Positions 45,643 to 59,099 of a stretch of 64,000 nt of DNA are shown piece after piece (the first letter of the stretch is position 1; every line of letters begins with the position of its first letter). Origin of the DNA: Perkinsus olseni (Eukaryota > Perkinsozoa > Perkinsida > Perkinsidae); the NCBI GenBank assembly GCA_013115135.1, contig JABANP010000112.1, positions 1 through 64,000 of the forward strand, in the 5' to 3' direction. The notes beneath the pieces were generated by a model. It had not been told where the DNA came from. It was given only the letters and a program-made list of their open reading frames with translations, and ran no database searches. The translations under genes were made by a program, and so were the position numbers.

Positions 45643-46176
45643 ATGGATTTCATTGATTCATTACATGCGGATGTAGAGGTTGCGCCGCCAGCCCTTCGAC
45701 ACTCCGATGAGATACGTCCCTGCAGCCTCGATCGGTTCGTGGATGTCCTCTGTGACGATGTGTCCGTCGAAAGGCGAGCCCCGCCGGTGGAATCGTCATC
45801 GTCCTCTTCGTCCTCTTCTCAAAACTACTTGCATGGTACCCCTCCTGGCGAGAGTGGGACGTTCCTTGATACTTTGACCGAAGATAATAGAGAAGAGGCT
45901 CCTGCTGAGTATCGTGGTATCGATCCAGCCGTACTGGAAACCTTCCCAAGATGGCGTTACGATGAGCAGCACAATCAGAGGACATGTGCCATATGCATGG
46001 AGGAGTACACTCCAGCGTGCTTCATGCGGACCCTGCCTTGTTTGCATCACTTCCACGCTACCTGCATTGATCGCTGGCTGCTCGAGGAGAGCTCTGAGTG
46101 TCCCTCCTGTAAGACCGACTTCGGGTGTAAGCGGGCGGGGCAGAGCCCTTGTGACGCTAAAGTAGGCGATAAATGA
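45643..46176 (+). CDS. RING-H2 zinc-finger protein (probable E3 ubiquitin ligase)
   Basis: Intronless gene of 177 residues from ATG 45643 (MDFIDSLHADVEVAPPALRH). The N-terminal half is low-complexity with a run of nine Ser. The C-terminal half holds a RING-H2 finger: CAICMEEYTPACFMRTLP, then CLHHFHATCIDRWL and CPSCK. The eight ligands C-C-C-H-H-C-C-C are spaced as in RING-H2 E3 ligases, with the H-x2-H pair in HHFHATC. The conserved Pro-containing segment before the finger (IDPAVLETFPRWRY) matches many plant and protist ATL/RNF-type ligases. There is no membrane segment, so it is probably cytosolic. It probably recruits an E2 to unknown substrates. Confidence 0.9.
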   Translation: MDFIDSLHADVEVAPPALRHSDEIRPCSLDRFVDVLCDDVSVERRAPPVESSSSSSSSSQNYLHGTPPGESGTFLDTLTEDNREEAPAEYRGIDPAVLETFPRWRYDEQHNQRTCAICMEEYTPACFMRTLPCLHHFHATCIDRWLLEESSECPSCKTDFGCKRAGQSPCDAKVGDK

Positions 46177-46673
46177 GATACATCAGCTTGTTGTGTTTAT
46201 AGTATTCTTTGTGAGTCGATGCGGCGGAGTGAATAGTTTCCATCAACCCAACGATAAGGACAGCAAAGCGTGTCAATAGACCGAACACTCAAAAACGGCC
46301 CATCTAGTGAGGCCTTATTCACGTGGCAGCACGCAAGCATCCGTCACTTCAGGTCTCCAACACCTGATTACATGTGAGCTCCTCAAAGCGAAAAGGGGAT
46401 TTCATCTACGGGGCACCGATGACATGGGGGTGAGACTCACAACCAAACCCACCGCGAACAATGAGAAGCTGCGTGAAATCATGGCACTGGCCCCTCGGCT
46501 GCTATGTCGATGGCAAAATGCCTTGTCCACCGCTAATCTCGACTGATCCACTCTCCTCATTCGAGGGACGCCACCCTAGTGGTACTCGTCTGGCCGGGGG
46601 CGAGCTTGGTCGTGGTTCGCGCGAGTTTGATGGCGAGTGAGGAAGCCCCTTCTTTAAAACCACATGCAGGGCA
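46177..46673. other. Spacer between convergent genes
   Basis: 497 bases between the RING stop and the end of the minus-strand TPR gene. A plus-strand open stretch at ~46360-46545 (KPTANNEKLREIMALAPRLL) looks mildly protein-like but lacks a recognisable start, splice context or family. Confidence 0.4.
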
Positions 46674-49600
46674 TCACTCAGGCGGCGTCGCCAATTTCCT
46701 TACGAAGGCTGATCCGGCGATAGCATGGCTCACATCCTCACTCTCGTCGTATTGCAGTGGATAATCATCCACCTCATAGGAGAGGTGTTCGAACAGAGCA
46801 GCATCCGAGCACTCCTGACAACGATCAGCCACCCAGCCTTCCAACGGCGGTTCACCTGCGATGATCGGCCGCTGAAGGTATCATTTTCGGTTTCCTGAGG
46901 CCTATAATCTTCTGGACCTTCGAGTATGAGATCCTCCTCCGTGAACAGAGCTTCCTGACAGCTTATGGATGGATATGAGCACGAGGGAAGACACGAGTAA
47001 TCTCACTTCTTCCACTTCCTGTGGATCTTCCAAGATCTCCTCCACCGAGTCGAGCACGGGGTCCTCGGTGGGGTCGTCATATCTGAGCCCTTACCGGCTC
47101 TTGCCACACAGCATTATCACAACCGCCTACCTACACGAACCCTGGCTCCACGGTAGCGGGTTGATGATACTCACGACGATGCTTCCTGCTCTTAGAGGAT
47201 ATAGGCCTCGTCAAGTTGCCCAACCCTGCAAGTGGCAACTGTAGTTCGCAGGGGACTCGTCCAAGTACTGATGAGCTTACGGTCATGGCCAGCTCCATCC
47301 ACCAGGGAACGCATGTAGCGATCTATCTGATCCGACGGATCGTCGGCAGCAGCAGCAGGCCTAGGCTGGCTGCGTGCAGAGGCTGGACGGCGAGCGGACT
47401 GGGGACTGAGGAGGTGGCGGGACAGACAGCGGGATTGTGGGGCTATCATCAGTAATCACCGCGAGCGGGAAGACTGTATTCGTGGTTGATGAGTTCCGCC
47501 TGTCTGCGGGTTAGTGAAAGCACTCCTCGGACGGGGACGCTCCGTTGGTCGATATATCTTGGAAACTCGATCGAGTATCCTACCAGTCCCTCGCGCCGCT
47601 GAGCCTCTGCTGTCGTCCATTGGTCGCCTAATGAAGCCGGGACCATCGTCATTCGCTAAGTTCTCTCGATGACCTGTGTTGCCGCCAATAGGGTGCCTCC
47701 TCCATGGCCACCAGTTGATCGTCTGGATACGCTGTCGGCAGAGAGGTGACTCCCCCAGTTCTGGATCTTCCACTGGGTCCCCGGCTCGCGTTTGCTCGCC
47801 GCGGGGCGGCGTTAGCGGCGACCATCCCGCTAGATGAAGGTACAAGGAGCCGAGCGCTCTTCGGGCCGCTGCCTGCTACCATCTGACCGACTTACAGGAC
47901 CATCCACTGAGTAGTACCCGATATGTTGGCGAAGAGTCTTCTTCCACCAGAGGGCCTCCTTGACGGGTCCATACGCGGCGCAGCCTCGGGTAAGGTAGGG
48001 GAGAACCCCTGCAAGATCCCTTGGCCAGAAGAGAGCTGAGGTGAGGATGCTTGCATACCCTGTGGGGGCTGGTAAATCTACTGCTACTCGCCTCGCTCAT
48101 CTCCTCTCCCTCCACCTGCTAACATCAGCGGTCTTGAGTGGTACTGCGGGCAGCCCCACCTCCGATGAGAAGAGGTCTGCCGTGCCGTCCTGTGAATACA
48201 CCTTGTCCTCGCCGTAGTGGGCGGAAAGAAAGGGCTCTCCTCTGCCGGAGCAGAAACCATGGAATCCATCATTATCATGGTATGTTTTGGTGTTGGTCAT
48301 GGCGCTGTGTACATGTTGTTGTTGGGAGGACGCCTGAGCTCCATGGAACCTGATCCCTTGTTTGATGAGATTCCCAGTTGAGTGTTGCCCCCTACCGTCT
48401 CCGCCTCATCTCGTGTAGTCGTCTGCCCAAGGGTGCTCGGGGTGTGAGAGATCCTGCACCATGCAAGTGGACGCTGCGGGGAAGTGAGACCGCGAATCAC
48501 CCGCTGCCGTTCTCCCAGGCAAGCCCCTGTGCTTCGCTCGACCCAGTATGTTGAGGGATCGGTAGACCTACGCAATGAGTGCTGCTGAGGAGGGTGGACG
48601 GAGAGGATGACCTCTGGTGACTGGAAGGTGATCGATAAGCTCTTCCCTGCAACAGTAGTGCTCCGCTTGATGGTTAGACTGTCACAAAGGGCACGGAGGA
48701 ACTCTCTCGTGTCCTTGTAGTCGTTGGTGGGGGCACCTTGCAGAGCACCCAGTGATCAGCAACAGCAGCCCTAGCGAGGCCCTGTACCATAGTGATGGGA
48801 GCCCGAGTAATGAGACAGTAGATTGGCTAGATCTCCATCGCTGATGTATACATACCTATGAAGAGAGGTAGCGGGGCGGCGTCGCCATAGACGAGGCCCC
48901 CCTACCCCGACACCGTGGTACGGTGGGTGGATAGAGCCTCCATGGCTCTAATCAACACACCATCCTCGCGATCGTATACTTGTACATTGAAGTTGTCGAA
49001 TTGCCGAGCCTGTGATGAAGGCTGTGAGGGAGGGTGCTGTAGCCGCGGCTGATGCACACTCTATCGACTAATGGACTCTCCCGTGGCTGGGGTGAGCATG
49101 TCCGGTCCCTCCGAGATCCGGCCGTAGTCGAAGGTCTCTGACCGACGGACCGTCTCTCGAGGTTACCTGAGTATGCGTGACTAATGAAAAGGATAGCTGG
49201 CCTGGCGCACCTCGTGGTGAATGTCTGCTGCTGTCGACGTTTTTGGTACGAGCGAAAGGTGCAAGCCAGTTGACACAGCGAGGGCTCCCTCGGGTGGGCT
49301 TCGCTGAGGCAGGCTCAGGGAGTCTCAGAGTGGCCATGAGATACCGGTGGCGATAGGATCGAACAGCCGGGGTATCTAAGACGCAGGGATGATGTTCCCT
49401 TGTAAAGCAGTGAGAACTACTAACCATGTCCGTGGGGGCCAGCCGCAGCAACAGCACACTCATATGCTTGTAGATGCGCTCTAACGGCGTCTCGGATCTG
49501 TGTTGACGATAATTGGCAGGTAATAGTGAATCACTATTAGTGATCGTCCTACTTGTCCAAGATGCGCCAACTCTGTCGCTATGATGTCGTATGCGGCAGC

Positions 49601-50372
49601 AGTGGCCCACAGCACGGCTGGTTCAACACAGTGTGCTGCCGTCGTGGAGGAGGTACTGGAGGATCGTGAAAGGTGGCCATTGGTCTCCGGCAGGGTGGTA
49701 AGCATCGCTATCGCCCTGATGAAGATCATGAAGTATCTTCGAACTGGATATCCTATCAGACCTCGAAGCATGACCGAATGCCTCCTCATGACGGCCAAGC
49801 TTGGAGAGGACCTCCGCTAGCTTCAGATTGATCACGGAGGAGAGGTAGGTCTCGGTATCATCGAGTGCCGCTGATAGGTACCTACGTACCAATACAGCAG
49901 CGACCTGCCTCATTATCGTAGTCCTACATGCAGGCCTCCCGGTAGTCCCTCTTCTTGCGGTAGATGTTGGCGATGTTGTACAGTAGCAAACTGCGTGTAT
50001 TACTAGTGTGAGGCATCTAAGTGGGCATGTGTAGCCCCTCGACTGAGGTCCATTGGCATCACCCTATTCAATCCTCGTTCGACCCTGTTGAGTATCTCTA
50101 CGACCACCCTGCTAGGTAGTGTGCGGTTCGAGGTCCACTTCGAGCACAACTGGGTGACCTCCTCAACCTAAGAGGACGCTGCTGCTTGTCTGCTGGGGGC
50201 TATGGCCGTCTTCTACTAGGTGCCGCGTAGCATGCTGATCGTGTGCGTCTATTGTATCAGCTATCCAGTGGTTGAGTTCTGCCTCTAGCCCCTCTAGTCT
50301 CCCACTAGCTGCGATACTGTCCAGTCGGGTTGGTCGGTTACTCTTTGCTTCACCCTTGTGCCGCACCCCCAT
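46674..50372 (-). CDS. TPR-containing protein(s), many exons, model incomplete
   Basis: Minus-strand coding signal from ATG 50372 (MGVRHKGEAKSNRPTRLDSI) to TGA 46674-46676. Recognisable exons: RLEGLEAELNHWIADTIDAH near 50290-50200; NRTLPSRVVVEILNRVERGL near 50130-50060; LLYNIANIYRKKRDYREAC near 49995-49935; LAAALDDTE-type helices and SSVINLKLAEVLSKLGRHEE near 49840-49785; AAYDIIATELAHLGQ near 49600-49560. The paired-helix spacing and small/aromatic pattern are those of tetratricopeptide repeats. Further exons near 48300-47250 (GEPFLSAHYGEDKVYSQDG; LAGVLPYLTRGCAAYGPVKE) and the final exon (EGWVADRCQECSDAALFEHL) are on the same strand. It may be one large gene or two. Family not identified. Confidence 0.5.
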
Positions 50373-50658
50373 ACCCAATACACTTTAGTCGGCGAGAGCA
50401 AGGTGAAGCAACTGATGAGAACTCAACCCGTAGTGAGGGGCAGCAATGAGACGATGGAAACTATCCTCAACAACAGCACCGATCAAAGCAGCAGAGTCAG
50501 CGCCCACACGGTAATAGTGTTATGCATCCACATTGCTGATCCTGCTGTGATGATCACTATGAATAACGGTATAGTATATTAGCCACGACGACGAGAAGGG
50601 TTAGCTGCTCCAGGTGGTAATTATGTAAAAATAGTATTGGCCGTCGTATTCCTCGTTA

Positions 50659-51636
<978 letters not shown>

Positions 51637-51864
51637 GATGATGATGATGACGCGTGAAAACAATCTACTACGATTTAACACTGCAACCACTGCTAGCCTC
51701 CACTCAACACTACACAGGCCAAATCAGAGAGAGGAACTATTAGATCGAGTCAATTGGTGGCATGCAACGACAGTAGCAAACGGGGGCTCGATACTAATAG
51801 CTCGGCGTAGCCTCCGGAATGATGTATCTGCGGTGAGAGATACCGGATAGGGCGAGATAAGGGT

Positions 51865-54614
51865 TTACGCCGGGGACTGTGTTGGAGGGATGGTCTTGGA
51901 CGGCGGGGAGACGATACGCTCGTATGCATGCAGACCATGGCTCCAGTCCTTAGCACGGACCAACATTAGAGGGTAGTCCTCTACCAGCCGACTCGATGAT
52001 GATGATGATGATAGCCTAGGGTGATGGGAGCTTAGTGAGGGACGGAAGACGGGTACTATACTTAGTCGATATGAAGGCATCGAATATGCCATGGTGATGA
52101 TCATGAGGTGACGATTCGAGACGGAGAATCATTCGGTGATAAGGAACACGCTGAGATGGAAGAGGTATTGGTACTGGTGAAGGGTGGTGAGCCTACTGGT
52201 ATACTGACTTCATCGCTAACTTCTCCAGGCCGGAGTCTAGTCACAACAACCTTGCCAGCATCATCAAGTAGAGTAACTTGGCCGACCTACGCGAGGAAGC
52301 TGCTACAATGGATAGTGGCCTATCACACCCACTCCACGCCCATCTTCCCCTTCCTCCGATGTCTGCAGGGTTGCCACTAGCTGGACTGTTTCTACCTGTG
52401 AGGATCGTGAACTGGGATGAGAGTGAAGCGATCACCTCGTCCAGGACGACGCAAAAGTAGATGTAACCGTCTAGCAGAGCACATCGGCATCCAGCTGCGT
52501 CCATGCAGCTTATCCTTAGTGCTGGCCCATCCGATGTAGGGTAGTTAGGCCAACTGATCAGGGGGTAAGGCGGCGATGATATGGCCCCTAGCAGTACAGT
52601 GTGGTCTCTCCTGTATCCCACCATCCGGCGCTTGACTGAGGAGGAGGTCTGGTGGTGGCAGTGGGAGCCTCTCCCGGGAATGATGTGATGGTTGTAGTAG
52701 TAGATGGTCCAGCAGCCGAAGTAAGAGCTGGACCACTTGCATGTGGTGTCGTAGTAGTGGTATTGATAGGGTGAGTAGATGCCGCTGAGGGCTCCACCGT
52801 TGTTGATGTTGTTGTTGCTGGCGATTGAGTTGTCCCGCGTTGATCCGAAGTGAAGGTCGTAGTTGACAGCAGCAGAGCCGAGGACGAGGTGACGGGCGGG
52901 CCTACGGGAATGATGGAACACTGTGATGGTAGCAGGCAATTCCAACCTGTAAATGAACCATTCCTGTACACTACTATTATCAAGGTGGTATGTTCGGGAT
53001 GCAGTGGAGAAGCAAACGGGATAACCAACTTGAAGGCAGTGGTGGGATATCGCAGTGTTATGGCTGATGCCAGGACGGCAAAAGAAGTCGTAGCCTACGC
53101 GTGATGAATAACCTACCATCAGTGGGTACCTCGGGTATCACTTCAAGCGGGTCCATCATCCCTACGAGTTGGCCTGCTTGAGTGCCTGATACACGGCCCA
53201 CTAGCGGTCTCCAGTATTGATGAGCATGCGCACTACTCCCTCGTGATGGATACGTAAATGTAAAGTGTATAACATCGGTGGTAGCTATGCAGTATATGTC
53301 CCCCTGAGAGTGTGCCCCAGGCGGTAAGGACGTACTACCTATGGCCGGCCATGAGACGAGGAATGACCATCCCCAATACTACATCTACCGCCCTCCGAGT
53401 CCTGCAGGGCCACCGATATATCACGCTTATCGATAGACGATAAGTTGCGGTAAATAACGAGCATGATGGGTGAGTGCTCCACCTAGAAGCCCGGGCCCCG
53501 CCGTAACCAGCCCAGTCCAGCCCACCTACCCTACTGCCATTGGTGTACTGGTAGCTCCTATGGAAGCAGGACACAAAGAAAATCCGTTCCTGAGCATGCA
53601 GGCAGGCCGGTAGGGAAGACCACCATGAGAACTATCCTAACTGTCGCTCCGTACTCATCCATATCGATTTTATATCCACTCCCGACGCCGGCCTCTACAC
53701 CATCTATGATGAATCCACTGGCATGTGTGCTGCACTGAGGGTACACATACACAGCTGATGCACGATGCTGACGACGGTACAGTGTCCTGTGAGGGGCTAT
53801 GGGATGGTAATGCTACTACCTCAACCACTGCTATATACTGGGGCATTGGTGGTGCTGAGGCGGGGCAGGCTTCCTCGGCCAAGACCGGAATGAGATTCCC
53901 CGATTCGTCATACAGTGATAGTCCATTAATGGCTAGCAGACGGCTAAGCTACAGTCGAGAGACGTAGCCAAAGTAATGACGGCATGGCTACATTAGGAGG
54001 CTTCTTTATCCTTATCACGTATTCACTACGAGCCTTTCTCAGCCAACCGTCGTTCAGTGGATCTATTAATAGCACCTAGCCGTATGAATGCTCCCCCCAC
54101 TACCATTCTAATGGCACTACTGATATCTCCATATCAATTGCCTCTGCCGTATTGTTAAGCACCACTTCATGCTGTATCGGCTCTAGGGGAGTATAGTCGT
54201 GGACGGACTGACCTTAGACACGCTAGGTGGAATGACTATTGGACGTTCCGACTGATGATGACCCTGTATGTATATCGAAGGGCTTGTGAACTCTGTCTCC
54301 ATGCCATATTTGGTAGTGTTGAGTTGGATACTCATCAATATCGACTCCACCGATGGCCATAGGTGCAGCGAATAGGAATATACCGATCTAAGAGCGTAGC
54401 ATGCGCTGAGCCTAAGGTAAAGCGTGGTTACCCATTGAAGTCAGGGATGAGACGCCCCTTGCTGACTATAATATTCTGGACGTCTGTCCATATAGCAACC
54501 TACGATCAATACTATTCACAGAGTAAGGAGTGAACCAACCTGTCTCCGGCGTGGAACCGCATCGACCAGGTAGAGTAGGCAGCCGATGAGGAGGAGGCAG
54601 CGGTAGTATAACAT
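51865..54614 (-). CDS. Secreted or type I membrane protein, multi-exon, unknown
   Basis: Minus-strand gene starting at ATG 54614 (MLYYRCLLLIGCLLYLVDAV), a strong signal peptide, followed after an intron by IIVSKGRLIPDFNG. Later exons show a beta-sandwich-like character: QHEVVLNNTAEAIDMEISVV near 54170-54120, LYDESGNLIPVLAEEACPAS near 53910-53850 and CSTHASGFIIDGVEAGVGSG near 53730-53680. IPFASPLHPEHTTLIIVVYR follows near 53020-52960, then a long Ser/Thr/Pro-rich stretch (52900-52600) as in mucin-like stalks. The 3' end is uncertain, somewhere between about 52300 and 51865. A 292-residue frame here is in a different register and I take it as a shadow. I do not recognise the family. Confidence 0.5.
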
Positions 54615-54712
54615 GGAATGATGAGAGGAGAGGAACTGAGGACGAACACACCTAGATAGTAGCAAAACTCTAATACAAAACTTTGTAAAATAGAAACTCA
54701 GTATCGGCATGG

Positions 54713-55928
54713 TTACCGTCGGGAAGATGTTGTAGCAGTGCCGCTACTACCACTTGCAGGAGCAGAGGGTTGACGATCCGTGACACCTGAGAATTGTGGT
54801 ACGTAGCGTGACCAAGGAGTAGAGAAAGGACCTTTAATGGAGTTGGCCTCATCTACAAACCGCTTATGGTCATCCATAGACTGCCTGAATGCCTCCAATC
54901 GCTTTGTTAACTAAGTACACTAGCAATAGCACCAACACTTCCGAACAGCTGGGAGGACTGCAAATACCTTAGCTAGTTTGCTGACAACTTCATCATCCGT
55001 CTCATCAGGTTTAGTGATTTGCCGAGACACCGACTTGGAATGGTGAAGGAACCGCTGCAAAGTCTGAATGATACACGATAGCCTCTGCTGTGATGCACAT
55101 TGCTACCACCACCTCCGCTAGATTGGCCATGGATTCGGGCTGTAGTGGTATGTCCCGTCCAGCAACCCATCCTACCCGAACGGTACTGTGCAAGGGGTCC
55201 AGTGTGCAATCCTAGGGTGGTTACGCTATGGATGGTACTACATATATATCGTGACTACTACCAATATAGCTGCATCCATTGCCTCAACAGCAGCCTCTTC
55301 CACCTCATTATCATGCTGTAGATGGAGTGCTTGTTTGACATCAGCAAAGGGCAGATCGCCATTAGTACTGCGATAAGCTCAGTAACAACCTCTATGCCGA
55401 TTGCGGCGGCAGAGTCACCTTTTCGCCGCTAGAGATCGTAAAGTCAAGAGCTGAAGTTTCCTATACTGTGCTGGGCTGAGGGATGGTAATGAAGTGCCTA
55501 GAGTGGTATGGCTGTCGCGGCCTCAGCTCTGAAGGATGGTATTACTCTTGCCCTTATAGTCCTCGATAGTACCACCATAGGCGAATAACTCTAGTATAGT
55601 ATACCATCCCTTGGCAGTAGTATCACTACTATCGGCCAACTGAGGGATTTTAGCAGTACCAGTCGGGACGTGACGATACCAAGCCCTTGCTACTACCTCC
55701 TTGACGCTAGGTACATCAAGTAGCTCACCGAAAACGTATATAGATTTATGTGATAGCACCTGGGCGGCGAAGGCTGGCGATACCGCCGATGATGCAGAGC
55801 CTGTAGATTATTACCTCCTGTATGAGCCTAATAGTACCTTGACCAGTAGTAGAGCTGGCGAGTATGACGAACTGCTGTAATGCTGCTGGTGTGGGGGTCA
55901 CAGGCGGAGATAACGATACTCCCGGCAT
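54713..55928 (-). CDS. CSN7: COP9 signalosome subunit 7-like PCI-domain protein
   Basis: Subunit of the complex that removes NEDD8 from cullin-RING ligases. Start complementary to 55926-55928 (MPGVSLSPPVTPTPAALQQF), then VILASSTTGQGTIRLIQEVI, KSIYVFGELLDVPSVKE, KGWYTILELFAYGGTIEDYK, LPFADVKQALHLQHDNEVEE, and the winged-helix strand region TVRVGWVAGRDIPLQPE followed by SMANLAEVVVAMCITAEAI. This order matches CSN7: helical repeats with the diagnostic VFGELL and LFAYG motifs, then the PCI winged helix with GRDI. The last exon, RLEAFRQSMDDHKRFVDEAN, is the C-terminal helix bundle segment and ends at TAA 54713-54715. Introns are short. CSN7 is a better fit than other PCI proteins because of the VFGELL block. 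Confidence 0.85.
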
Positions 55929-56096
55929 AGTGGATGGAAGCTGCTCAGAATGGGGGAATCAAATAACTGTGAACGCAAGAGGCGAGAAGATGGGAAAATG
56001 TAACATTAGTATGAAGCTGTACTGTTTGCGGACAGTTGCACAGCGCTGGTAGTACTACTGCACCACCACTGGCAGCATGCTTGTAAAAATTGGTAA

Positions 56097-56725
56097 TCAA
56101 TCAAGCTTATCGGACTGACGAAGCTTCTCCAGTATCTAAAGCGTGATATCTTTGTTAGAGGCCCTCTGGGAGTGGCCGCTCCTACCACGGTCGAACTAGT
56201 ATCCTCTATCTCACCATCCAGCAACAGCTCATCCAGTATGTGATACACCTGGGGCGGTAATAGTAGTAACAACAGCACTACTGGGAGGATTGGAATTACC
56301 TTATCAAAATGGAACACTAGATCCAATTCACATACATTACCGAAGTAGCCATCCAATACCTCCACAAATAGATGGATGAGCTCTAATACGCACATCTGAG
56401 GTTGAAGAAGGGTCTACACAGAATAGCCTAGGGCAAAGAATAAGATACCTCATTATCATTGACATCCACGCAAAAACTGAAGAACAGGCCGGCATATCGG
56501 CGATATATGATCTTGTAGTTGCGGTACTCCAGGAAGTTTGTCGACCTGTCAACAGCCTTCTCCTCCCTCCTTCCCAGCATCCCATTATTACCGGTTATCC
56601 CTTGACACCACAGCCCGGTGTATCTCACCTTCCACCTTATTCTTCTCAGCTGCATTGTACGGTACATACCATTTCGATAGGCGTGTTTTCCCTTGCCTGT
56701 TCTGTACCAGTACAAAACGTATCAT
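56097..56725 (-). CDS. AP2S1: AP-2 adaptor complex sigma subunit
   Basis: Small subunit of the clathrin adaptor AP-2, acting at the plasma membrane in endocytosis. Start complementary to 56723-56725 ([20 protein letters not shown]). Exons continue with [20 protein letters not shown], then [20 protein letters not shown] with [49 protein letters not shown] and a last exon [12 protein letters not shown] ending at TGA 56097-56099. Length (~140 residues) and the ...[15 protein letters not shown]... block are diagnostic of AP sigma, with AP-2 favoured over AP-1 by MIRF and by CVDVNDNE. Introns are ~45-55 nt. One splice acceptor (after GTTGACAG) must be chosen to keep the conserved frame. Confidence 0.94.
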
Positions 56726-57079
56726 ATCAGAATAAAACCAACAACTACAACCTGTAAAAATAGACACTGCAGAATGCACTTCTTGAGAGGCTTTTGGGAG
56801 TCGAGCCGCGCCTTCGCTCCGCCAAGGTCATTGAGCGCTCGCCCAGCGGCTCATCCAGTTGAGTTTATCGTCGGCACATGAAATGCCTGTCGAAAGGGAC
56901 CAGGAGGGGCCGTCTAGGACGGCATCAATGCCAACATTATCCAGTCTAGAAAGAGGGTATAGGAAGACACACAAGGAGGCCCCCAAATGGAGTATGCGAC
57001 AGAAGACGTCCTTTGGGGCACAGATCAGGTAGTAAATGCTGTCCATGGTAGGGTGTAGCATCTGTCCAGCAGACCTAAC
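56726..57079. other. Divergent intergenic region
   Basis: 354 bases between the start of the AP-2 sigma gene (minus) and the likely start of the STPGR gene (plus), so it should contain two divergent promoters. No repeat or RNA gene is recognised. A minus-strand open stretch (56828-57061) has no family resemblance. Confidence 0.4.
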
Positions 57080-57914
57080 ATGTGCTATACGGACTCCCTA
57101 TCACCGGACCTATCCCATTGCTATCGTGCTACTGCCAGACAGAACCCAGTGTAAGGCCCTACTCGCCTCTGCCAGTCTCAATACTCGTCAAGATACTCCC
57201 TTCGGCCACGGACGGTCGATCCTGCGTCTAAGGAGAAGAGGCCCGGCCCAGCAGACTACACTATAGGTGCTCGTCAACATCGTACATGTTACAGCAGTTC
57301 TTGTGCAGGCAGTACCGTTACGATGGACCATCCTACTATAACTAAGCCCAGACTGTGCAAGTTCATGGGTGCCTCTCGAGACCCCGCCATGTGCAAGAAC
57401 CCCGGCCCAGGGGCTTATACGTAATATCCGGCTGCTGAGGCGAGCTGTACCAGTATGCTGTTACTAGGCCGGGACCAGTCAACCTGTTGAGGAATCCTCA
57501 GTGGACTATGACTGGACGCCAAGCCCCTCCTAAGTCCAAGAGCATAGGTATTTATTATATCCTAGATTGAGATGGGTGCTAGGGTCTTCTGTAGGGCCGG
57601 GTATCGGACAGTATCGACCAGAAAACTGCACAGCTAAGGGGCCTATATGTAATGTGCTTCCGTGTAGTATGGAGGCCTATTATTGGTTCTAGGGGCACCT
57701 CAGTGGAGCATGCAACCTCGACGAGCCTTTGATCCGGCCAGAGGTTTCGTCAGAGATATCTCACCTGGTCCAGCAGCATATAGGTAAGGACTGCCGTGCC
57801 CCCCGTCTTACACTGCCACGCTGCTGCAGGTATGGGGTATACACGGATGGGTATGTTCGTAGACCTCCCAAGTGGTCCTTCTCGACTTCTAAACGCTTCC
57901 AATGGGAGAAGTAG
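57080..57914 (+). CDS. STPGR (SHIPPO/ODF3-like) repeat protein
   Basis: Short multi-exon gene. Likely start ATG 57080 (MCYTDSLSPDLSHCYRATAR). It encodes several PGPG-x-Y-type repeats: KEKRPGPADYTI near 57227-57262, CKNPGPGAYT near 57390-57420, GPGIGQYRPENC near 57600-57630 and ISPGPAAYR near 57757-57780. The last exon, RPPKWSFSTSKRFQWEK, stops at TAG 57912-57914. These STPGR repeats define SHIPPO1/ODF3 (CIMAP) proteins, which sit inside doublet microtubules of cilia and flagella. That would suit a protist with flagellated zoospores. The proposed first intron would be only 27 nt, so the 5' end is less certain than the repeats. Confidence 0.75.
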
Positions 57915-58060
57915 TAGAATTAGGCTTCCTTGCCTGTTATCATCATGGTTAGTATCATTATCATACCTGTGCTGCTGTTCGGCGCCATCAGTCATTGTGT
58001 TGTCGTTTATGAGTATCGGGACGAGGGAGTCACTTCTTGAAGGTGCTTCCCACCTCAGTA

Positions 58061-59003
58061 ATGTCTTTGGCATCAGCAAGCGGCACCGATAGTAAAGGCC
58101 TGAGGATGGAAACGCTAGCCTTCCTTGCTTCAGTCTCTCAGCGGTTAGCATTGGATGAGCCAATAGTAGTATTACTAGAATATATATTGCCAGCTTGATG
58201 ACTGTGGTAGCAGGTATCGAGACATGCAAGTCGGGAGATGTACAGGCATGCTAGACGATACGGTATTGAACTACACGATGAGTTCAAAGAGAGGTACTAT
58301 ATATTGAAAGACGTAGAAGACAGCAGCTTGCTACAGGTATTGTGCTCATTGCTGTGCTGTCCTTATACCGACTATAACCACTCGCTCGGTATCGGTCCAT
58401 CGATGTGGTGGTAAGGGGCGGCGAAAGCTTGATGGTGGTGTATGTGTTGAATACACGTGTAGTATCTGTAACGGTAAGACTATAGTAGACTGTGGTAGAG
58501 TGGACCCAGATGTCACTGAAGCGGAGGTAATACAGCAAGATTCGTGCTCCCAATTATACCGTTCGTGGCTGTCCACGATCACGGTGACACTTCCAAGCAG
58601 CGAGTAGTGGTATCCGAGTGGCCCTATAGTGTCCCAAATACTGTGTCGTGTTCTGATGCCGTCCCCTGTGTGAACCGGCTCAGGTCACTCCTGCTATGAT
58701 AACTGAGACTACTGGTACTGCACAGGGCGATACATCAGAAAAGCTAGTATTGAAGTTACCGAAAGCGGAGAGTCAGCAGCAGAAGCCGCAGCCGAAGGCT
58801 AAAATGAAGAATAAAAAGAAAAACAAAAGTAGTATCATGATCACTGTATCTGGCTTGCATGAAAGATTGTGGTAGATTCTCTATTGAATGCATCAAGGCC
58901 TGCAAGTACATTGAGTAAGGCTAGGGATGCTTTACGCAGCACTAGCCGTACTAAGCCCAAGGCTAAGGCCAATCCTTTCAAGAACAGTTTCTTTGACTTA
59001 TAG
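58061..59003 (+). CDS. Unidentified multi-exon gene
   Basis: Coding-like exons on the plus strand: MSLASASGTDSKGLRMETLA with FLASVSQRLALDEPIVVLLE (58061-58190), HARRYGIELHDEFKERYYIL (58240-58335), TCSICNGKTIVDCGRVDPDV (58457-58515), TETTGTAQGDTSEKLVLKLP with a Lys/Gln-rich stretch (58700-58835), and a final exon SRPASTLSKARDALRSTSRT ending SFFDL at TAG 59001-59003. The Cys pair CSIC and the later VDCG could be half of a zinc site. Junctions are only partly resolved and I do not recognise the family. Confidence 0.5.
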
Positions 59004-59099
59004 TATTCACGATTCTAACGAAACGATTACGTCAAGTTGGTTCATTTATCCTAACTGTGTCGGGTTGGTAGTGAGGGATACCATGCGATAGGTGTGCTC

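Noticed and set aside
52241..53119. 292-residue minus-strand open frame rich in Tyr, Ser and His
   Set aside because: It reads the Ser/Thr/Pro-rich exon of the signal-peptide gene in another register. The neighbouring frame has the more natural mucin-like composition and continues the upstream exons.
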